This document shows positions 15,601-24,838 of a stretch of DNA of 64,000 bases, in pieces (position 1 is the stretch's first letter; each line of letters starts with the position of its first letter). Source of the DNA: JBFWUW01 sp050247075 (GTDB taxonomy: Bacteria > Planctomycetota > Planctomycetia > Pirellulales > JBFWUW01); contig JBFWUW010000030.1 in the NCBI GenBank assembly GCA_050247075.1, positions 1-64,000 of the forward strand, in the 5' to 3' direction. The notes beneath the pieces were generated by a model. That model was not told the DNA's origin. It worked only from the letters and a program-made list of their open reading frames with translations, and did not search any database. The position numbers and the translations under genes are program-made.

Positions 15601-17067
15601 CTATCCCTTGGCCGGCCCAATCGCCCGCTTCAGCGTTTCGCGCATCAGTTCCTCGGGCGCTGCCTGGCCCGTGAACAGCTTGTACTGCAACGCGGCCTGG
15701 CCGATGAACATATCCACGCCGGTCACCACCGTGCAATTGCGGTTGCGGGCCTCTTTAATCAGCAGCGTCGTTTCTGGATTGTAGACCGTATCGAACACCA
15801 CCATGCCCGGCTTCAGCCGATGCTTGTCGAACGGGCTTTCCGCCACCTGCGGATGCATGCCGACCGGCGTGCAATTGACCAGGATATCGACGGAAAAAGA
15901 ATGCCGCTGCTCCCAATCGACCGCGCGGCACTTAACCTGCTCGGCCAGCCTCTCGGCCCGGGCCAGCGTGCGGCTGCTGATGGTCACCCGCGCGCCTTCT
16001 TGCTTCAGCCCATAAGCCACGGCCAGCGCCGCTCCGCCGGCACCCAGCACCATGGCACTTTGATTGCGGAGCGATCCGTGCGACTTTTTGAGACTGGCGA
16101 TGGCGGCCTGGTAGTCGGTATTGTAGCCGGCCCGCTCGCGCCCCTCGAAGACCAGCGTGTTGGTCGCGCCAATATTCTTGGTGGCCTCATCGGGCCGCGA
16201 CAGCGCCTGAAACACGGCCTCTTTATGGGGAATGGTCACACTCAACCCGCGAATCCCCAGTTCCTGGCAGTCGTCCAGGAAATTTGCCAGATCCTCGCGC
16301 GCGACGCGAAAAGGGACGTACACCTTGTTCAGTTTCTGGTAACGAAAGGCGGCGTTGTGGATCAGCGGGCTATAACTATGCCCGATCGGATCGCCAATCA
16401 CACCGTAAACCTCGGTCTGGCTGTCGATGGAGGGGTAATTGTAGATGTTGACCATCTGGTCGTAGCTGAGTTGCCCGGGAGCCAGCGTCCGCTCGATATG
16501 AAACGTGGCGTACGTCAGCGGCGCGCCAAATTTTCCGGCCAGAATGCGCGACGGCGTGCCGATATCCCCCATGCACAGGCCGACCGTCGGGATTTTGGCG
16601 TCCTTGATCAACCGCAGCATGCGGACGTTGTCGTGCGGGTGGTTGGCCAGCGTGGCAATCTTGACGATGTCGGCATCCAGCGCCGCCAGCCGCGCATGGA
16701 TAGCGCCCAAATCCTCGGGCGTGCGCACAAAATCGTGCAGGCTGATGATCCGCTTGGTCTTGCCATACCGGGGAATGCTGGCGGCGATGTCTTCCTCCAG
16801 ATCGACGTAGTCCGCGCCGCTGGCGATGGCCGACCGCAGCAACATGCGGCGGGCCTCCTCGGTGCCGGCGAACTTGCCCCCTTCGCGTTCGCGACGGCAG
16901 GTAATAATGACCGGGCACGGACGGTCGTTCAGCAGCCGCTTGATGTCGACCGCCGACTTGATGTAGTCCAGCCGCAGTTCGACCAGCTTGGCCCCTTGCT
17001 CGACCAGGTGTTTGTGTTCCGCCAACACATGGCGATGCCTGCCACGGCCAATGCTTACACAGATCAT
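15601..17067 (-). CDS. aroDE: Bifunctional 3-dehydroquinate dehydratase / shikimate dehydrogenase
   Basis: 488 residues in two fused domains. Residues 1-215 form a type I dehydroquinase: ELRLDYI, VIITCRRE, the catalytic His in ISLHDF, and the Schiff-base Lys in VKIATLA. Residues 220-488 form shikimate dehydrogenase: GHSYSPLIHNAAF, SVTIPHKE with the catalytic Lys, GATNTL, YNTDY and a GAGGAA Rossmann loop. Together they take 3-dehydroquinate to shikimate. This fusion is known from plants, chlamydiae and planctomycetes. The next gene, aroK, performs the following step. The first residues (MICVSIG) are standard for the dehydroquinase. Confidence 0.93.
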   Translation of the reverse strand: MICVSIGRGRHRHVLAEHKHLVEQGAKLVELRLDYIKSAVDIKRLLNDRPCPVIITCRREREGGKFAGTEEARRMLLRSAIASGADYVDLEEDIAASIPRYGKTKRIISLHDFVRTPEDLGAIHARLAALDADIVKIATLANHPHDNVRMLRLIKDAKIPTVGLCMGDIGTPSRILAGKFGAPLTYATFHIERTLAPGQLSYDQMVNIYNYPSIDSQTEVYGVIGDPIGHSYSPLIHNAAFRYQKLNKVYVPFRVAREDLANFLDDCQELGIRGLSVTIPHKEAVFQALSRPDEATKNIGATNTLVFEGRERAGYNTDYQAAIASLKKSHGSLRNQSAMVLGAGGAALAVAYGLKQEGARVTISSRTLARAERLAEQVKCRAVDWEQRHSFSVDILVNCTPVGMHPQVAESPFDKHRLKPGMVVFDTVYNPETTLLIKEARNRNCTVVTGVDMFIGQAALQYKLFTGQAAPEELMRETLKRAIGPAKG

Positions 17068-17125
17068 TTGACGCGGCTCACGAATGTTGCCCAGGACGGA
17101 CTGTAACTTAACAAGGATCAGGCAA

Positions 17126-18262
17126 CTATTTCACATCCACCCATTGGCCGCTCTTGGCACTGGCCAGCACGGCGTCGCAAATCTTTTGCGTCTCGAGCGC
17201 GCCGCGGAAGTCGGGCAGGGTTTCCGCGCCGGTCTCAATGTCTTTCATGAAATCGGCCACATGATGCACAAAGCTGTGCTCGTAGCCAATCTGCAGGCCC
17301 GGCACCCACCACTGCTTCATGTAGGGGTGTTCGCCGTCGGTCACATGGATCGACTTCCAGCCCCGTACCGGGCCTTCGTCCTTGTAGTCGAAGTAGCTCA
17401 AACGGTGCAGGTCGTGCAAGTCCCAGGCGATCGAGGCGTTCTCGCCGTTGATCTCAAAGGTGTACAACGCCTTGTGTCCGCGGGCGTAGCGGGTCGATTC
17501 AAAAATAGCCAGCGAGCCGTTCTTGAAGCGGCATAAAAACGCGCAGGCGTCGTCGATGCCGACTGGTTGCACCTTGCCGGTCAGCGCGTGCTTGCGCTCC
17601 TTGACGAAGGTCTCGGTCATGGCCGTTACGCTTTGCACCGGGCCATTCAGCCAGATGGCCGTATCGATGCAGTGGGCCAGCAAGTCGCCCGTCACACCAC
17701 TGCCGGCGGCGGCCGCGTCGAGCCGCCACAGCGCGGCACCCCCTTGGGGCAAGTCCTGGTTGATCGTCCAGTCTTGCAGGAAGTTGGCCCGATAGTGAAA
17801 GATGCGGCCCAGGCGGCCTTCGTCGATGAGTTGCTTGGCGAAGGAGACGGCGGGGACGCGGCGGTAGTTGTACCAGACGGTGTTCTTGACCTTGGCCTTT
17901 TCGACGGCCTGGCACATCTTTTCCCCCTCGGCCGCGTTCATGGCCAGGGGCTTTTCGCACAAGATCATCTTGCCGGCGGCGGCCGCCGCCACGGCAATGT
18001 CATGATGCAAGTTGTTGGGGGCACAGATATCAACGGCATCAATGTCCTTCCGGTCGAGCAGCTTGCGCCAGTCAGTCTCGATCGACTCGTAACCCCAAGT
18101 GTCGGCAAAACCCTTGGCCTTCTCGGGGTCGCGGGCGCAGACGGCCTTCAACACCGGGTGGTGCTTAAGGTTGAAAAAGTTGCCCACCCGACGGTACGCG
18201 TTGCTGTGTGCCCGGCCCATGAAGCCGTAGCCAATCATGCCGATGTTAAGAGGAGTAGTCAT
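17126..18262 (-). CDS. Gfo/Idh/MocA-family NAD(P)-dependent oxidoreductase
   Basis: 378 residues. The N-terminal Rossmann motif is MIGYGFMGRAHSNAY. CEKPLAMN (EKP motif, catalytic Lys region) lies near 100. The C-terminal sheet domain contains GDLLAHCIDTAIWL and WVPGLQIGYEHSFVHHVADF. Family members oxidise or epimerise sugars and inositols, and planctomycete genomes encode many of them, often for glycan breakdown. No Tat signal is visible, so it should be cytosolic. The substrate cannot be named from sequence. It stands alone: 155 bases follow the peroxiredoxin gene. Confidence 0.88.
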   Translation of the reverse strand: MTTPLNIGMIGYGFMGRAHSNAYRRVGNFFNLKHHPVLKAVCARDPEKAKGFADTWGYESIETDWRKLLDRKDIDAVDICAPNNLHHDIAVAAAAAGKMILCEKPLAMNAAEGEKMCQAVEKAKVKNTVWYNYRRVPAVSFAKQLIDEGRLGRIFHYRANFLQDWTINQDLPQGGAALWRLDAAAAGSGVTGDLLAHCIDTAIWLNGPVQSVTAMTETFVKERKHALTGKVQPVGIDDACAFLCRFKNGSLAIFESTRYARGHKALYTFEINGENASIAWDLHDLHRLSYFDYKDEGPVRGWKSIHVTDGEHPYMKQWWVPGLQIGYEHSFVHHVADFMKDIETGAETLPDFRGALETQKICDAVLASAKSGQWVDVK

Positions 18263-18417
18263 GAAACCTGCTTGCGCCTTGTGGAAAGGTTCGGTATTAA
18301 ACGTCGTCCGTCAGGCATTTGAAGACAATACCGTGGAAGCAAACCGACCAACCGCGCGCTACGCCTTCGGCGTACTGTCACTGCATGATCTTCAAATGTC
18401 TGGTCGTCCCTATTGCA

Positions 18418-18960
18418 CTACTTCTGCTTGACCCCCAACTCCTTGAGCTTGGCGGCGATTTCGGCACCGTGGCCGTCGGTGTTCATCTCTTTATCGATGT
18501 GCAGCAACTTGCCGTCGGTGCCGATGTAAAATGTCCAGCGCTCGGGAACCTCGCGGCCTTCGTGAACCACGCCATAAGCCTTGGCGACTCCCTTGGTGGG
18601 GTCGCTGAGGATGGGGTAATCCAGACCAAGTTCGGTAGCGAACTCCTTGTTGAACTCCGGCGTGTCGCAGCTAGCGGTAAAGTACGCCACGTCGAACTCC
18701 CGCAGCGCCTTGCCGCTCTCCTTGAGCGACTTGCACTCCTTGGTGCAGCCGCCGGTTTTGGCCTTGGGAAACCAGGCCACAACCACCACCTGCTTGCCAT
18801 GATAATCCTTCAAGGCATGCGTCTCGCCGTCGGTCCCTTGCAGCGAAAAATCGGGCGCGTCATCGCCCGCCTTCAAGTCATCGGCCTGGGCCAGGCCCGG
18901 CAAACAAGCCAACAGAGCAAAAACGGCCAGCGAGGCTATCGAGTGCGTCGTACGTTTCAT
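18418..18960 (-). CDS. Secreted peroxiredoxin (AhpC/TSA-like)
   Basis: 180 residues from ATG 18960, chosen because GGAG is nine bases upstream; an ATG three codons earlier is too close to it. Residues 1-26 are a signal peptide ending GLAQA, so the enzyme is exported. The thioredoxin-like core has APDFSLQGTDG, VVAWFPKAKTGGCTKECKSL with the peroxidatic Cys and a nearby second Cys, and ILSDPTKGVAKAYGV. It reduces peroxides in the periplasm with an unknown electron donor. Relation to the bacterioferritin comigratory (PrxQ) type is likely. Confidence 0.88.
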   Translation of the reverse strand: MKRTTHSIASLAVFALLACLPGLAQADDLKAGDDAPDFSLQGTDGETHALKDYHGKQVVVVAWFPKAKTGGCTKECKSLKESGKALREFDVAYFTASCDTPEFNKEFATELGLDYPILSDPTKGVAKAYGVVHEGREVPERWTFYIGTDGKLLHIDKEMNTDGHGAEIAAKLKELGVKQK

Positions 18961-19074
18961 GATGGTCATCTCCAGGCAGGATGGGGTTGCAATGGGTCGA
19001 GCAACTCCCCTAGATTATCCGCCAGAACGTGGCGAGTCCATTGGCCAGGAGCAAGTCCGCGGCAGTAATTTCCG

Positions 19075-19491
19075 ATGCCAACTCCACCGCCCAAACGCCC
19101 CACCGCCGCCGCTTGGGAATCATTGGTCGAGCGACGAATTCGCGAGGCCCAAGCAGCAGGCGCATTCGACAACCTGCCAGGCTTGGGCCAGCCCATCGCC
19201 GAGATCGACGGGTCCGAGGATACCGAGTGGTGGTGGCTAAGCAGTTGGCTGAAGCGCGAAGGCCTGTCCGTTGCGCCCCCCACGTTGGAGATTCGCCGCA
19301 CCGTGGAACTGGCCCTAGCCAATATCTGGCGGCTGCCTTCCGAACCGGCCGTCCGCCGGGCCGTGGCCGAACTGAACGATAAAATACGCCAGGCCCAGTT
19401 TGCCGTGACCTGGGGACCGGCCAGCAGCCTGTTGCCGCTCGACCCCGACGAAGTCATCGCCCGCTGGCGAAAACAGCTTCATCCTGGTTAG
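19075..19491 (+). CDS. DUF1992 (DnaJ-homologue C28-like) protein
   Basis: 138 residues. The conserved core reads ESLVERRIREAQAAGAFDNLPGLGQPI, the typical DUF1992 signature found at the C-terminus of DNAJC28 and in short bacterial proteins. It has no J domain. The middle, EDTEWWWLSSWLKREGLSVAPPTLEIRRTVE, also follows the family. Its biochemical role is unknown. It is the only plus-strand gene between 8743 and 21082, with its start about 115 bases from the divergent peroxiredoxin start. Confidence 0.85.
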   Translation: MPTPPPKRPTAAAWESLVERRIREAQAAGAFDNLPGLGQPIAEIDGSEDTEWWWLSSWLKREGLSVAPPTLEIRRTVELALANIWRLPSEPAVRRAVAELNDKIRQAQFAVTWGPASSLLPLDPDEVIARWRKQLHPG

Positions 19492-19597
19492 GCAACCGTT
19501 CAACGGCGCGGCACAGCGGGGCCATCAGCCCACGCGAGGCCGATCCGCGATTGGGCACGGTCCCGCGCGGCGGTGTTCTCCAACCCGCGGCTCGCCC

Positions 19598-21082
19598 TCA
19601 ATCATCCGCCTTGTCGCCATCCTTAATCACGAACCGGGCGCGCAGCCGGGCGACCTCCGAGGCCAGGCCGGCGGTGGTCACGGAACGCAAGACCTCGTCG
19701 AAGTCCTTGTAGGCTTTGGGGGCTTCGTCCTTGGGGTAGTTGCGGCAGTTGGTCAAAATGTCGGCCTCGTCGAACGATTGGTCGATCGAAGCCTGGTCCA
19801 GTTCGCGTTGCGCCCGCTTGCGGCCCAGCAGACGGCCCGCGCCGTGGTTGACGCTAAAGCAACTGGCCGCCGCGCCGCTGTCGGCCACCATCACCGAGGA
19901 GCCCGCCTGCGGGTTGCCTGGCAACAAGATAGGGTGGCCGGTCTGCTCGTAAATCGTCCCCTTCAGCGCATGGTGGCCCGCCGGAAAGGCCCGCGTGGCC
20001 CCCTTGCGGTGGACCCAGGCCGGCCGGTTATCGACGATCTCGCGGCGGGCAATGTTGTGGCTGATAAAGTAGACCAGCTCGCCCGTCACGCCTGGCATGA
20101 TCTGCTGGAAGGCCTCCAACACCAGCGCGTTGATCAGCAAATGGTTGACCGTGGCGAAGTTGGCCCCCAGGGCCATGTCGTCCAGATACATGTCGGCCTC
20201 GTCCGTTCCCAGCGGCGCGTAGACCAGTTCCTTGTCGCCGCCGGGCAGCGGAATATCCCACGTGGCAAACTTTCGCTGCAACGAGCCAAACTGGCCCATC
20301 GCCAGGTTGTGCCCTATGCCGCGCGAGCCGCAGTGCGATAAGAACGCCACGCAACCGTCGCGCAGCCCAAACACGTCCGCCGCATCGCGGGCGCGGCCGT
20401 TATCGGCCACTTGCACCACTTCGCACTCGCCAAAGTGGTTGCCACCGCCGTAGGAGCCCAGTTGGCTGACCTTGTTGGCGAAGTTGTGAAAGAAATCGTG
20501 GCGGAGCAATTCATCGACGCGCAGCGCCAAAGCGTCGGCCGTGTCGTCGTGCCCCAGGTGGAAGGCGTCCTCGCAATGAGCGGCCCAATGCGGAGGAATG
20601 CCCAACTGGCCGCAGACCGCGGCCGAGGCCCCTTCGATCATCGCCTGGCGGCCCAGGGCAACATCCACCCTGCGCGACTTGGGCGCGTGCCGCTGCCCGC
20701 GCCCCATACCGGTGGGCGTGCGCTCGCAAACGGCATCGATCAGCGCCCGCCGCGTCGGCCGGTCCACCACGGCATCGGCCGGCAGATCGAGCTGCAACAG
20801 GCTCATCGAGCATTTAATATCCACGCCCACCGGGCCGGGATAAACGTGCGATGGCGAAACCAGCACGCAGCCAATCGGCGCTCCGTAGCCGCAATGGGCA
20901 TCGGGATTGAGCACCACATCGGTCACGCCCGGCGCCAGCCGCGAGTTAATCGCCTGCTGCAAGCACAAGTCATCAAACGTCTGGCGAATTTCCGGCGTGC
21001 CAATCACGGTAATCGGCTTGGTCTTGCCGCCCGTCGGCAACAAAGCGGTAGCATCGCCGGTGGGAATGAGTTCGAAAGACAT
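19598..21082 (-). CDS. RtcB-family RNA ligase
   Basis: 494 residues from ATG 21082. The frame is open another 51 codons upstream, but those encode the 7-bp repeat array and are not protein-like. RtcB features visible are NPDAHCGYGAPIGCV (metal-binding Cys/Asp), VGVDIKCSM, GSYGGGNHFGE, HCGSRGIGH and SVNHGAGR, which holds the His that is guanylylated. RtcB joins 2',3'-cyclic phosphate or 3'-phosphate RNA ends to 5'-OH using GTP. No archease or RtcA gene is adjacent, so the physiological substrate is open. Motifs are complete. Confidence 0.85.
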   Translation of the reverse strand: MSFELIPTGDATALLPTGGKTKPITVIGTPEIRQTFDDLCLQQAINSRLAPGVTDVVLNPDAHCGYGAPIGCVLVSPSHVYPGPVGVDIKCSMSLLQLDLPADAVVDRPTRRALIDAVCERTPTGMGRGQRHAPKSRRVDVALGRQAMIEGASAAVCGQLGIPPHWAAHCEDAFHLGHDDTADALALRVDELLRHDFFHNFANKVSQLGSYGGGNHFGECEVVQVADNGRARDAADVFGLRDGCVAFLSHCGSRGIGHNLAMGQFGSLQRKFATWDIPLPGGDKELVYAPLGTDEADMYLDDMALGANFATVNHLLINALVLEAFQQIMPGVTGELVYFISHNIARREIVDNRPAWVHRKGATRAFPAGHHALKGTIYEQTGHPILLPGNPQAGSSVMVADSGAAASCFSVNHGAGRLLGRKRAQRELDQASIDQSFDEADILTNCRNYPKDEAPKAYKDFDEVLRSVTTAGLASEVARLRARFVIKDGDKADD

Positions 21083-21128
21083 GGGAAGAAGGGCGAAAGG
21101 TGTTCGGTGTTCGGGAAATGGCAACAAA

Positions 21129-21177
21129 CTGAAAACTGAAAACTGAAAACTGAAAACTGAAAACTGAAAACCGAAAA
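21129..21177. repeat. 7-bp tandem repeat array (CTGAAAA)
   Basis: Six perfect CTGAAAA copies and one CCGAAAA. The array lies about 45 bases upstream of the RtcB gene start and is one of several intergenic arrays with a 7-bp period in this window. Confidence 0.95.
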
Positions 21178-21321
21178 CTTGAACCTCCTCCCCACCCGAC
21201 ACTCGCGGCCCCAACCAAGTTCGCGCCGGCTGCAATCCCGGTTCGGCCCGACTATGATAGCTGTTTCTTACAAGGGCCGGGTTGTCCGGTAGGCTCGCTT
21301 TTCGATTCGAAAGGGTTCGGC

Positions 21322-24300
21322 ATGTCGTTCTGGCGGAATTGCTGGCTGGGGGGAGTGGCGGTTTGGAGTATGTGGGCTGGCGTGGGCCTCGCGCAGCAGC
21401 CGCATGTGTTGGAGACCGATCCCCTCTCGCCGGAAATGCAGCTCAAGCATTTCAAGCTGCCCCCCGGCTTTGAAATCCAGCTTGTCGCCGCCGAGCCAGA
21501 AGTCCGCAAGCCGATCAATATGAACTTCGACGCCGCCGGCCGGCTGTATGTCACGCAGTCGGTGGAGTACCCCTTTCCGGCCGCCGAGGGTGCGCCGCAT
21601 CGCGATTCCGTCGGCGTCTATTGGAACTTTGCCGCCGACGGCAAGGCCAAAAACGTCGCCACCGCCGTCGATGGGCTGAATATCCCCATTGGTGTTGTAC
21701 CGCTGGCCCGCGACTTGCTGGTCTATGGCATTCCGCATCTCTATCGTTGCGCGGACGAAGATGGCGATGGAATCTTCGAGCAGCGCCGGCCACTGTTGTC
21801 GGGCTTTGGCTTCGACGACACCCACGGAATGGTCAACAACCTGGTGCAGTGGGTCGATGGCTGGGTCTATTGCTGCCACGGCTTCCGCAACCAGTCCGAA
21901 ACCAAGGGGACAGACGGTCAACCGGTCGCCATGCAGTCGGGAAATACCTTTCGCATCCGGCCCGATGGCTCGCATGCCGAGTACTACACCCACGGCCAGG
22001 TCAACCCGTTCGGGCTGGCGTTCGACCCGTTGGGTAACGCCTTCACGTCGGACTGCCACACCATGCCGGCCTATCAACTGCTGCGGGGGGCGTATTACCC
22101 CAGCTTTGGCAAGCCGCACGACGGGCTGGGCTACGGACCCGAGATGATGCAACATCTGCACGGCTCGACCGGCATCGACGGCATGACCTACTACGCGGCC
22201 GGCCATTTTCCGCCGGAGTACCGCGACACGCTGTTCATTGGCAACCCCATCACGGCCCGCATCAACCACGACAAGCTGGAACCGCACGGCAGCACGCTGT
22301 TGGCCATCGAGCAGCCCGACTTTCTGGTCTGCACCGACCCTTGGTTCCGCCCGGTCGATATCGAGCTTGGTCCCGACGGCGCGCTGTACATCGCCGATTT
22401 CTACAACCGCATCATCGGCCACTACGAAGTCCCGCTCGACCACCCCGGCCGCGACCGCGAGCGGGGGCGGATTTGGCGGATTGTCTACAAGGGGGAAGAT
22501 GGCAAGAACCCGCCGCCGCGGATGCCGGGCGATTTGACGAAGGCCACGATCGAGGAATTGGCGGCGTTTTTGGGTCATCCGAACTTGGCGGTGCAAACGC
22601 GGGCCGTGCAGCAGTTGGCGGAGCGCGGTAAGCCCGCGGCTGACGCAGTGAAGAGGTTGATGGCGACCGACGAGGCCACAACTTTGCAGAAGGCTTTTGG
22701 CCTGTGGGTCGTCGAGCGACTCAACGGGCTCTCACCGGAGCTAGTCCACGAGTTGGGCGGCCACCCCGACCGGCAGGTTCGCGTGCATCTGGTAAAGGCC
22801 CTGGCGGAGCGGGCGAAGTGGGATGCCGAAGACATCGACATCGCCAGCCTTGTCCGCGGCAAGCTGCACGACACCGACCCGTTCGTGCGCCGCGCGGCGG
22901 CCGACGCCTTGGGCCGCCACCCCGAAGTGGCCAACATCCAACCGTTGGTCGATCTCGCCGCATCCACGCCCGCCGACGATACGCACCTGTTGCATACGGC
23001 GCGGGTGGCGCTCCGCGATCAACTGCTGGCCGAGGGAATGTACGCAGCCATTCGTCCACTGGCGGGAAAGAACAACGCACTCGCCGCGCGGCTGGCCGAT
23101 GTCAGCCTGGGAGCGCCCACGCCAGAATCGGCCGCGTTTCTTCAGGAATACGTCCAACAGCACCCCGACGACCGCGGCCGGCTCGGCGACTATCTGCACC
23201 ACGTCGTCCGCTACCACGATGCCAACCAACTCTCGGCCGCGTTGGACCTGGTTGCCGCCAGCAACAAGGCTGCCGATGGCGACCAATTGATCGCCTTGCG
23301 GGCCGCCCAACGCGGGCTGCGGGAACGCGGCGCGGAGATACCCGAGCGTCTGCGCACCTGGGGCTTGTCGCTGGCCGAACGGCTGCTTTCCGCCGACAAC
23401 GAACAGGCCAATCGCGACGGCCTGGAACTGGCCAAGGAGTCGCGTTTGGTGGAACTCCTGCCTGGCGTGGCCCATTTGGCCGGCAAGGAAGCCCGCTTTG
23501 GCGGGCTGCGTCCTCCGGCCATCGACTGCTGCGTGGCCCTCGATGCTGGCCAGTCGGTGGCCATCCTTGCGGCCATCGTGGCCGATGGTTCCGACGCCGT
23601 GGAACTTCGCCAAAAAGCGGCCGAATCGCTGGCCGGTATCAACAACGACCCGTCGCGGGCCGAACTGCTGGCCTTGCTCAAAATAGCGCCCGACCGCGTG
23701 GCCGCGGCCATCGCCGGCGGGCTGGCCGCCAGCCCAGCCGGGGCCGAAGCCTTGCTGGCCGCCATGGCCGACGGCAAAGCCTCCGCCCGGCTGCTGCAAG
23801 ACCGCGTCGTCGATCAGCGGTTGCGGGCAGCCAATCCGCCCGACCTCGAGGCCCGCCTTTCCGCCCTCACCGCCGGCTTGCCCAGCGTCGATGAACGCGT
23901 GGCCGGGCTGCTGAACGAGCGCCGCGAAAAATTCCAGCGCATGGAAAAATTCGACCCGGCCCGCGGGCAGGCCGCCTTCAAGAAAACGTGTGCCGCCTGC
24001 CACCGCCTGGGCGGGCAAGGCCCCAAGATCGGGCCGGAACTGGACGGCATCGGCCAACGCGGGCTGGACCGTCTGCTGGAAGACCTGCTCGACCCCAGCC
24101 GCAACGTGGACGGCGCGTTCCGAAGCACGCTAGTCACCACCACCGCCGGCCAAACCATCATCGGCCTCAAGCTGCGCGATGAAGGCCAAGTCTTGATCCT
24201 AGCCGACGCCAAAGGCCAAGAAATCCGCATCCCCCGCAACGAGATCGACGAAATCAGCGTCACCTCCCTCTCCCCCATGCCCGCCAACGTCATCGACGTC

Positions 24301-24369
24301 GTGCCGGAGGAGGATTTTTACGATTTGGTGGGTTTCTTGTTATCGCAGCGGCAGAAGGTGGAAAAGTAA
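21322..24369 (+). CDS. PVC-type membrane-bound dehydrogenase with HEAT repeats and C-terminal cytochrome c domain
   Basis: 1015 residues. A signal peptide ends near residue 25 (GLAQQ). A six-bladed sorbosone/glucose-dehydrogenase-like propeller occupies about 45-400 (LPPGFEIQLVAAEPEVRKPI, DGDGIFE, PDGALYIADFYNRIIGH). HEAT-like helices follow (about 415-840). A class I cytochrome c domain starts with CAACH at 890-894, then GPKIGPELDG and the characteristic LLEDLLDPSRNVDGAF and EIRIPRNEIDEI segment. This layout is typical of planctomycetes. It is exported and probably oxidises a sugar or alcohol and passes electrons through the heme. The true substrate is unknown. Confidence 0.9.
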   Translation: MSFWRNCWLGGVAVWSMWAGVGLAQQPHVLETDPLSPEMQLKHFKLPPGFEIQLVAAEPEVRKPINMNFDAAGRLYVTQSVEYPFPAAEGAPHRDSVGVYWNFAADGKAKNVATAVDGLNIPIGVVPLARDLLVYGIPHLYRCADEDGDGIFEQRRPLLSGFGFDDTHGMVNNLVQWVDGWVYCCHGFRNQSETKGTDGQPVAMQSGNTFRIRPDGSHAEYYTHGQVNPFGLAFDPLGNAFTSDCHTMPAYQLLRGAYYPSFGKPHDGLGYGPEMMQHLHGSTGIDGMTYYAAGHFPPEYRDTLFIGNPITARINHDKLEPHGSTLLAIEQPDFLVCTDPWFRPVDIELGPDGALYIADFYNRIIGHYEVPLDHPGRDRERGRIWRIVYKGEDGKNPPPRMPGDLTKATIEELAAFLGHPNLAVQTRAVQQLAERGKPAADAVKRLMATDEATTLQKAFGLWVVERLNGLSPELVHELGGHPDRQVRVHLVKALAERAKWDAEDIDIASLVRGKLHDTDPFVRRAAADALGRHPEVANIQPLVDLAASTPADDTHLLHTARVALRDQLLAEGMYAAIRPLAGKNNALAARLADVSLGAPTPESAAFLQEYVQQHPDDRGRLGDYLHHVVRYHDANQLSAALDLVAASNKAADGDQLIALRAAQRGLRERGAEIPERLRTWGLSLAERLLSADNEQANRDGLELAKESRLVELLPGVAHLAGKEARFGGLRPPAIDCCVALDAGQSVAILAAIVADGSDAVELRQKAAESLAGINNDPSRAELLALLKIAPDRVAAAIAGGLAASPAGAEALLAAMADGKASARLLQDRVVDQRLRAANPPDLEARLSALTAGLPSVDERVAGLLNERREKFQRMEKFDPARGQAAFKKTCAACHRLGGQGPKIGPELDGIGQRGLDRLLEDLLDPSRNVDGAFRSTLVTTTAGQTIIGLKLRDEGQVLILADAKGQEIRIPRNEIDEISVTSLSPMPANVIDVVPEEDFYDLVGFLLSQRQKVEK

Positions 24370-24838
24370 AGTCCGCCCATCACGGAGGGCGGTGTGACAT
24401 TGGGGCAACCAATAGCTAGATTTGCAACAGTGCGCTGACTCCGCGTTACGCGGTGAAGATGCAAAGTTGGGGACAGCCATCCGTGCGCAGTTGTCACCCT
24501 TTTGACGATTGCGGAATAACCGCAAGTGTGCAGCATGGTTCTGGGAACTCGGTCGGAAGTCGTACCTTCCCCGCTGGCCTCAAACGAAGCAACTCAGCCG
24601 CAACCAACCCATCGCGGTTGCCCTGGCGGGGACCGCGGAGCATGGGCAAACTCCGGCCAGAATCGAATCTTCGCGCGAGTTTTCATGTTCCATAAAACCA
24701 TGCCATACAACCGCTTATGCATTATTTGCCCGGGTTTGCTGGCACGGGAAGTTTCCCATGGAGTATAAATAGAGGTGGGGGCAAGGGTGTTGGGGGCTGT
24801 GCCGAGGAGGCCGTTGTTGGCGATTGCCAACGCAAACC
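24370..24838. other. Intergenic region before phoH, no gene recognised
   Basis: About 470 bases. A short CCGCCC/GGGCGG hairpin near 24375-24395 may be the end of the heme protein transcript. A purine-rich GAGGAGG at 24804-24810 is too far from the phoH ATG to be its normal ribosome-binding site. Otherwise I see nothing; the phoH operon promoter should be here. Confidence 0.5.

Noticed and set aside
15295..17106. 603-residue plus-strand frame opposite aroK and aroDE
   Set aside because: Overlaps two certain genes on the other strand; a GC-rich antisense frame without motifs.
19598..21235. N-terminal extension of the RtcB gene to 21235
   Set aside because: The added residues (FQFSVFSF repeats) come from the 7-bp array; family alignment starts at the ATG at 21082.
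21268..22596. 442-residue minus-strand frame opposite the PVC heme protein
   Set aside because: No motifs and fully antisense to a clearly recognised gene.
22741..24057. 438-residue minus-strand frame opposite the PVC heme protein
   Set aside because: Antisense to the HEAT and cytochrome section; composition bias explains it.
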